9,524 nucleotides of DNA from JABCPE02 sp963530895. GTDB lineage: Bacteria; Bacteroidota; Bacteroidia; Flavobacteriales; Weeksellaceae. Each line of letters starts with the position of its first letter. The first letter of the stretch is position 1. The notes under the pieces are model-generated. The model saw only the letters and a list, made by a program, of their open reading frames with translations, was not told the DNA's origin and made no database searches. Positions 5,942 through 9,524 of this stretch are shown piece by piece. The DNA lies in NCBI GenBank assembly GCA_963530895.1, contig CAUSFO010000066.1, positions 1 to 9,524 of the forward strand, read 5' to 3'. The translations under genes and the position numbers were made by a program.

Positions 5942-7390
5942 TTATCCTACACTTCCCTCCAAACTGATTTCCAATAGTTTTTGTGCTTCTATGGCAAATT
6001 CCATTGGTAATTTGTTCAGAACTTCTTTACTGAAACCATTCACAATCAGCGCGATAGCTTTCTCGGTGTCTATACCTCTCTGGTTGCAGTAGAAGATTTG
6101 GTCTTCCCCGATTTTAGAGGTTGTAGCCTCGTGTTCCAGCTGTGCAGAAGGGTCTTTAATTTCGATGTAAGGGAAAGTATGCGCTCCACACTCGTTGCCC
6201 ATCAATAGGGAATCACACTGGGAGAAGTTTCTCGCTCCTTTGGCTGTTGGGAGAACTTTTACCAGTCCTCTGTAAGAGTTATTGGATTTCCCAGCCGAAA
6301 TTCCTTTAGAAATGATAGTAGATTTGGTATTTTTACCGATATGAATCATTTTCGTTCCTGTGTCTGCATACTGGAATTTATTGGTAACTGCGATGGAGTA
6401 GAACTCACCCACAGAGTTGTCTCCTTTTAGAACACAAGAAGGGTATTTCCAAGTAACCGCAGAGCCTGTCTCTACTTGTGTCCAAGAGATTTTTGCTCCC
6501 GTTTCGGCAAGCCCTCTCTTCGTCACGAAGTTAAACACACCGCCTTTTCCTTCTTCATCACCTGGGTACCAGTTTTGTACTGTGGAATATTTGATTTCCG
6601 CATGGTCTAAAGCTATCAATTCTACTACAGCCGCGTGCAGCTGGTTTTCATCTCTTTGAGGCGCTGTACATCCTTCTAAATAAGACACATACGCACCTTC
6701 ATCGGCGATGAGCAGGGTTCTTTCGAACTGACCGCTTCCTCCCTGATTGATTCTGAAATAGGTAGAAAGTTCCATAGGACATCTCACGCCTTTTGGAATG
6801 TAGCAGAATGAACCATCCGAGAACACAGCAGAGTTGAGCGCTGCGTAGAAGTTGTCATTTTGTTTTACCACTGTTCCGAGGTATTTTTTTACCAAATCTG
6901 GGTGTTTTTGTATCGCTTCGGAAATAGGGCAGAAGATAATTCCTTTTTCAGCCAAAGTTTCTTGGAAAGTGGTTGCCACAGACACAGAGTCCATCACCAC
7001 ATCCACTGCCACGCCAGTCAGCCTTTTTTGTTCTTCCAGCGAAATCCCAAGTTTTTCAAAGGTTTTTAGCAGCTCTGGGTCTACTTGGTCTAGGCTTTCT
7101 AATTCTGGCTTTTTCTTTGGCGCAGCATAGTATTTTATAGCCTGAAAATCAGGTTTTTCGTACTTTATGTTTGCCCAGTCAGGCTCTTCCATAGTCTGCC
7201 ATATGCGGAAAGCTTCCAGACGCCATTCCGTCATCCATTCTGGCTCGTTTTTTCGTTTAGAAATTTCACGAACAATATCTTCGTTCAGTCCCGTAGGAAA
7301 CTCCTCGTATTCTATATCCGTATAAAATCCGTATTCGTATTCCTTGTTTTCTAAATCAACCCTAAGGTCATCTTCTGTATATTTTGACAT
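5942..7390 (-). CDS. sufB: Fe-S cluster assembly scaffold protein SufB
   Basis: SufB is the core scaffold subunit of the SufBC(2)D complex, which builds Fe-S clusters in the cytoplasm from sulfur delivered by SufS/SufE, driven by the SufC ATPase. The 482-residue length is usual for Bacteroidota. Conserved blocks include GVRCPMELSTYFRIN (about 201-215), LEGCTAP with Cys241, SQCDSLLMG with Cys392, and LEHEATTSKIGEDQIFYC with Glu421. By constant offset these correspond to E. coli Cys254, Cys405 and Glu434, the residues tied to sulfur transfer and cluster assembly. The C-terminal NGFSKEVLNKLPMEFA block binds SufC/SufD in homologues. The ATG at 7390 gives MSKYTEDDLR, typical of the family. It follows the A-type carrier gene by 100 bp. 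The expected partner genes sufC and sufD are not found downstream within this window. Confidence 0.98.
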   Translation of the reverse strand: MSKYTEDDLRVDLENKEYEYGFYTDIEYEEFPTGLNEDIVREISKRKNEPEWMTEWRLEAFRIWQTMEEPDWANIKYEKPDFQAIKYYAAPKKKPELESLDQVDPELLKTFEKLGISLEEQKRLTGVAVDVVMDSVSVATTFQETLAEKGIIFCPISEAIQKHPDLVKKYLGTVVKQNDNFYAALNSAVFSDGSFCYIPKGVRCPMELSTYFRINQGGSGQFERTLLIADEGAYVSYLEGCTAPQRDENQLHAAVVELIALDHAEIKYSTVQNWYPGDEEGKGGVFNFVTKRGLAETGAKISWTQVETGSAVTWKYPSCVLKGDNSVGEFYSIAVTNKFQYADTGTKMIHIGKNTKSTIISKGISAGKSNNSYRGLVKVLPTAKGARNFSQCDSLLMGNECGAHTFPYIEIKDPSAQLEHEATTSKIGEDQIFYCNQRGIDTEKAIALIVNGFSKEVLNKLPMEFAIEAQKLLEISLEGSVG

Positions 7391-7490
7391 AATTATTCTT
7401 TTCGATTTAAAATATTATTTAATTTGACACAAAATTCCTCTTTCCAAACTTTACTAAAATTTGGGTTAAAATCAACTAATGAGAAATAAT

Positions 7491-7820
7491 TTACAAAGAA
7501 AAAGACTCTCCGCAGCCGCAGGTTCTCTTGGCGTTTGGATTATTGAAGACAAATCCCTTTCCGTTCAGTCCGCCCGAAAATTCTAAAGTGGTACCCACGA
7601 GATATAAGAAAGATTTTTTATCCACGATGATTTTAATGCCGTTATCCTCAAAAACTTGGTCGTTTTCTAATCTTTCTTTATCGAATTTCAGGACATATTC
7701 CAGCCCAGAGCAGCCACCACTTTTCACTCCTACACGGATGTAGTCTGTGTCAGGGTCGTAGCCGTCTTCTTTCATTAGTTGTGTTGCTTTTTCTTTTGCA
7801 ATATCAGAAACTTTTATCAT
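7491..7820 (-). CDS. sufA: A-type iron-sulfur carrier protein (HesB/IscA/SufA family)
   Basis: This is a 109-residue A-type carrier that receives Fe-S clusters from the assembly complex and hands them to target proteins. The three cysteines of the family are present: Cys37 in VKSGGCSGLEY, and Cys101 and Cys103 in the C-terminal CGCGESF. The start chosen is the ATG at 7820-7818 (MIKVSDIAKEKATQLM), which matches where homologues begin. A start at 7859 would add 13 residues (MFVSLPISFIYKS) and would lie upstream of the predicted promoter -7 element, so it is unlikely. The gene opens the suf transcription unit and precedes sufB. The name sufA is chosen by location; by sequence alone iscA or erpA would be equally possible. 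Confidence 0.93.
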   Translation of the reverse strand: MIKVSDIAKEKATQLMKEDGYDPDTDYIRVGVKSGGCSGLEYVLKFDKERLENDQVFEDNGIKIIVDKKSFLYLVGTTLEFSGGLNGKGFVFNNPNAKRTCGCGESFSL

Positions 7821-7844
7821 TGATTTATATATAAAACTAATTGG

Positions 7845-7881
7845 CAAAGATACAAACAATCAGAAATATATCCTCAAAAAA
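7845..7881 (-). promoter_or_regulatory. Bacteroidota-type promoter for the suf genes
   Basis: On the minus strand TATCTTTG (7852-7845) is an exact match to the Bacteroidota -7 consensus TAnnTTTG. A TTTTTTG stretch (7881-7875) lies 22 bases upstream and fits the -33 TTTG/TTG element, whose spacing in this phylum is known to vary around 17-23. Transcription would start about 15-20 bases before the ATG at 7820, giving a short leader. It is the best promoter match I found in the window. Confidence 0.65.
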
Positions 7882-7898
7882 GAATTAGATGTTATCTA
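7876..7898 (-). terminator. Weak intrinsic terminator after nadD
   Basis: The minus strand reads TAGAT-AAC-ATCTA followed by ATTCTTTTTT: a five-base-pair, AT-rich stem with a three-base loop and a T-run. It lies about 40 bp after the nadD stop codon. The stem is weak, so termination may be partial. Its T-run overlaps the proposed -33 element of the suf promoter. Confidence 0.3.
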
Positions 7899-7938
7899 TT
7901 TTGTCTATAAATACAATTTTTATGATTGAGAAATACTA

Positions 7939-8529
7939 TTAGAAGTCAGAATTTTGGTAAAAACCCTTCGTGTCTATGTGTTCAAAAACTTCGGGTGGAA
8001 GCATAGGGCGGACATTCTTTTTTTCTTTGATCATTTTTCTGATTTCGGTCGCGGAAAGTTCTATGATTGGAGCGTTTATTTTGCAGATATTCTCGTGTGT
8101 AATCGTTTCTTTGTCAGTGTCTTGTGTTAAAACACGCGGATAAACGATGATTTGGTGATTTTTTATCAAAGTTTCATAGTTTTTCCATTTTGGAAGGCTG
8201 ACCAAATTGTCCTCGCCCATGATTAGCCCAAAAGTATATTCAGGATATCTTTCACGAAGATAAGTAAGCGAATCTATGGTGTAAGAAGGTTTCGGCATAG
8301 AAAATTCTATATCCGAAACGCGCATTTTAGGATAGTTTTTTATCGCCATTTCTACCATATCATAGCGGTCGTGGTCGTGGAGCAAACTTCTTTTTGATTT
8401 CAAAGGATTCTGCGGACTTACAACGAACCAAAGTTCATCTAAATCAGTATGTTCCACAATATAATTGGCTAAAATCAAATGTCCGATATGAATGGGATTA
8501 AAAGACCCAAAAAACAAGGCTATTTTCAT
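7939..8529 (-). CDS. nadD: Nicotinate-nucleotide adenylyltransferase
   Basis: NadD joins nicotinate mononucleotide and ATP to form deamido-NAD (nicotinic acid adenine dinucleotide) in NAD synthesis, in the cytoplasm. The 196-residue length is typical. The nucleotidyltransferase signature GSFNPIHIGH (residues 8-17, with the paired histidines 14 and 17) is intact, as are SPQNPLKSK (38-46), the LIMGEDNL block (102-109) and the C-terminal phosphate-binding LSATEIR (158-164, the ISSTxxR-type motif). The ATG at 8529 gives MKIALFFGSFNP, as expected for the family. It starts only 9 bp after the recJ stop codon, so recJ and nadD are probably one transcript. Confidence 0.97.
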   Translation of the reverse strand: MKIALFFGSFNPIHIGHLILANYIVEHTDLDELWFVVSPQNPLKSKRSLLHDHDRYDMVEMAIKNYPKMRVSDIEFSMPKPSYTIDSLTYLRERYPEYTFGLIMGEDNLVSLPKWKNYETLIKNHQIIVYPRVLTQDTDKETITHENICKINAPIIELSATEIRKMIKEKKNVRPMLPPEVFEHIDTKGFYQNSDF

Positions 8530-8538
8530 GCGAAATGT

Positions 8539-9524
8539 TTAGGAGTTAAACTGAATATCTTTGATGTGAAGTATGTGGCTGGTCTGACCTTTCCAGTGGT
8601 TTTCTTCGATGGAAAAAACCATGTCAAAATTTTTCTTCTGCAAATTTTCATGATAGCTACCAAGCTTAAAACCAGTGCATTCTATATTCCTATTTTCTGA
8701 GGGCAGATAGAATTTTAGGTGGCTTTTGTCTTTGCCGATTAACTGGACAAATTTAGGGTTTGAAATGTTTTTTAGAGCAAAAACAGGGCGCATATTTTGC
8801 GGCCCGAATGGAGCTAATTTTTGATGAAAATCGAAAAATTTTTCATTGAGCTGACTGAGCTTTATTTCACAATCTATCTCTATTATCGGTGTTTTCTGGT
8901 GTTCTTGGATTTGTTCCGACACCACTTTTTCAAATAAAGTTTTAAACTCGTCAAAATTTTCTTTCTTTAAAGTAAGTCCAGCCGCGGCCTGATGTCCTCC
9001 GAATTTTTCTAAAAGATGGCTGCATTTTTCCAAGGCTTTATAAAGGTCGAAGTCCGACACAGAGCGGGCAGAGGCTACCATTTCTCCCTCACTACCATCT
9101 GTAAAAACGATGGTAGGTTTGTAGTATAATTCTGTAATTCGTGAAGCGGTGATGCCCACGATGCCTTTGTTCCAGTTTGGGTTATAAACGATGATAGAGG
9201 ATTTCTTATCTTGCTCTGTATCAATTATTTGCTGAGTAGCTTCGGTAGTGGTTTGGTTATCCATTTCTCTTCGTTGGCTGTTCAGTTCACAGATTTCCTC
9301 TACGATTTTTTTTGCTTCGTTTTCATCGTTGGAAATCATGAGTTTTACGGCATTTTTTCCGTGAGAAATCCTACCAGCGGCATTTATTTTTGGTCCAATT
9401 TCAAAGACAATATTAGAAATAGTAAAGTTTTTTCGGCGTTCTTCTGGGATTAAATATTTTAATCCCATTTTTTCTGTATTGTCGAGTTTTTTTACTCCTA
9501 ATTTCGCCATAGTTTTATTTTCGC
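8539..9524 (-). CDS. recJ: Single-stranded-DNA-specific exonuclease RecJ, C-terminal part
   Basis: RecJ degrades single-stranded DNA 5' to 3' in recombination repair and mismatch repair. The reading frame does not begin at the ATG at 9510: it stays open to the window edge, reading ENKT before that methionine, which matches the internal GENR-type motif of the family. The gene therefore continues beyond 9524. About 327 codons are visible out of the usual 560-580; the catalytic DHH motifs of the N-terminal domain lie outside. Counting from Met9510, visible signatures are IGPKINAAGRI (38-48), the DHHA1 block with GIVGITASRI (116-125), VASARS (145-150) and FGGHQAAAG (170-178), then the C-terminal OB-fold region with APFGPQNMRPVF. 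Nothing suggests damage in the visible part. It is followed after 9 bp by nadD. Confidence 0.96.
   Translation of the reverse strand, partial: ENKTMAKLGVKKLDNTEKMGLKYLIPEERRKNFTISNIVFEIGPKINAAGRISHGKNAVKLMISNDENEAKKIVEEICELNSQRREMDNQTTTEATQQIIDTEQDKKSSIIVYNPNWNKGIVGITASRITELYYKPTIVFTDGSEGEMVASARSVSDFDLYKALEKCSHLLEKFGGHQAAAGLTLKKENFDEFKTLFEKVVSEQIQEHQKTPIIEIDCEIKLSQLNEKFFDFHQKLAPFGPQNMRPVFALKNISNPKFVQLIGKDKSHLKFYLPSENRNIECTGFKLGSYHENLQKKNFDMVFSIEENHWKGQTSHILHIKDIQFNS

Noticed and set aside
6417..7130. Plus-strand ORFs antisense to sufB
   Set aside because: sufB is intact and strongly conserved, and the antisense products are low-complexity Ser/Phe-rich shadows.
9511..9524. Start of recJ at the ATG at 9510
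   Set aside because: The frame is open upstream (ENKT) and the protein would lack the whole catalytic DHH domain, so the ATG is internal.

Overview
The window looks like the chromosome of a low-GC Bacteroidota bacterium, most likely class Flavobacteriia and possibly Weeksellaceae-like. The reasons are a Suf-type Fe-S gene pair with a 482-residue SufB, A-rich start regions without Shine-Dalgarno sequences, and a promoter that fits the Bacteroidota consensus TAnnTTTG. The genus is not certain. Every gene I accept lies on the minus strand, so transcription runs from high to low coordinates.

The right part (about 5942-9524) is housekeeping. The 3' part of recJ, cut by the window edge, is followed after 9 bp by nadD. 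A weak terminator and a well-formed Bacteroidota promoter lie before an A-type Fe-S carrier gene (HesB/IscA/SufA family), which is followed by sufB. In Flavobacteriia this pair is usually followed by sufC, sufD and sufS, but none of these appears in the 5.9 kb downstream of sufB.

Instead, the left part (1-5877) is an accessory array of small, mostly unrecognised genes. In transcription order these are a beta-propeller-like protein, an SMI1/KNR4 (SUKH) protein with an apparent one-base frameshift near its start, and a helical 221-residue protein. After a 272-bp gap come a secreted alpha/beta hydrolase, a 78-residue ORF, a 161-residue protein, a 174-residue protein and a second SUKH protein cut by the left edge. 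SUKH proteins are best known as immunity proteins against polymorphic toxins, so the array looks like an orphan or poly-immunity locus. No toxin gene is visible here.

Two pieces of internal duplication show how the array has been remodelled. The 78-residue ORF is a mosaic: its first codons match the start of the 174-residue gene, and the rest is about 94% identical at DNA level to the 3' end of the 221-residue gene. The frameshifted SUKH gene and the 221-residue gene also share a related 5' end. Comparing these two starts shows exactly one base missing in the SUKH gene. The overall picture is an immunity-type cassette array inserted behind sufB, with genes that exchange 5' leaders and leave partial copies behind.
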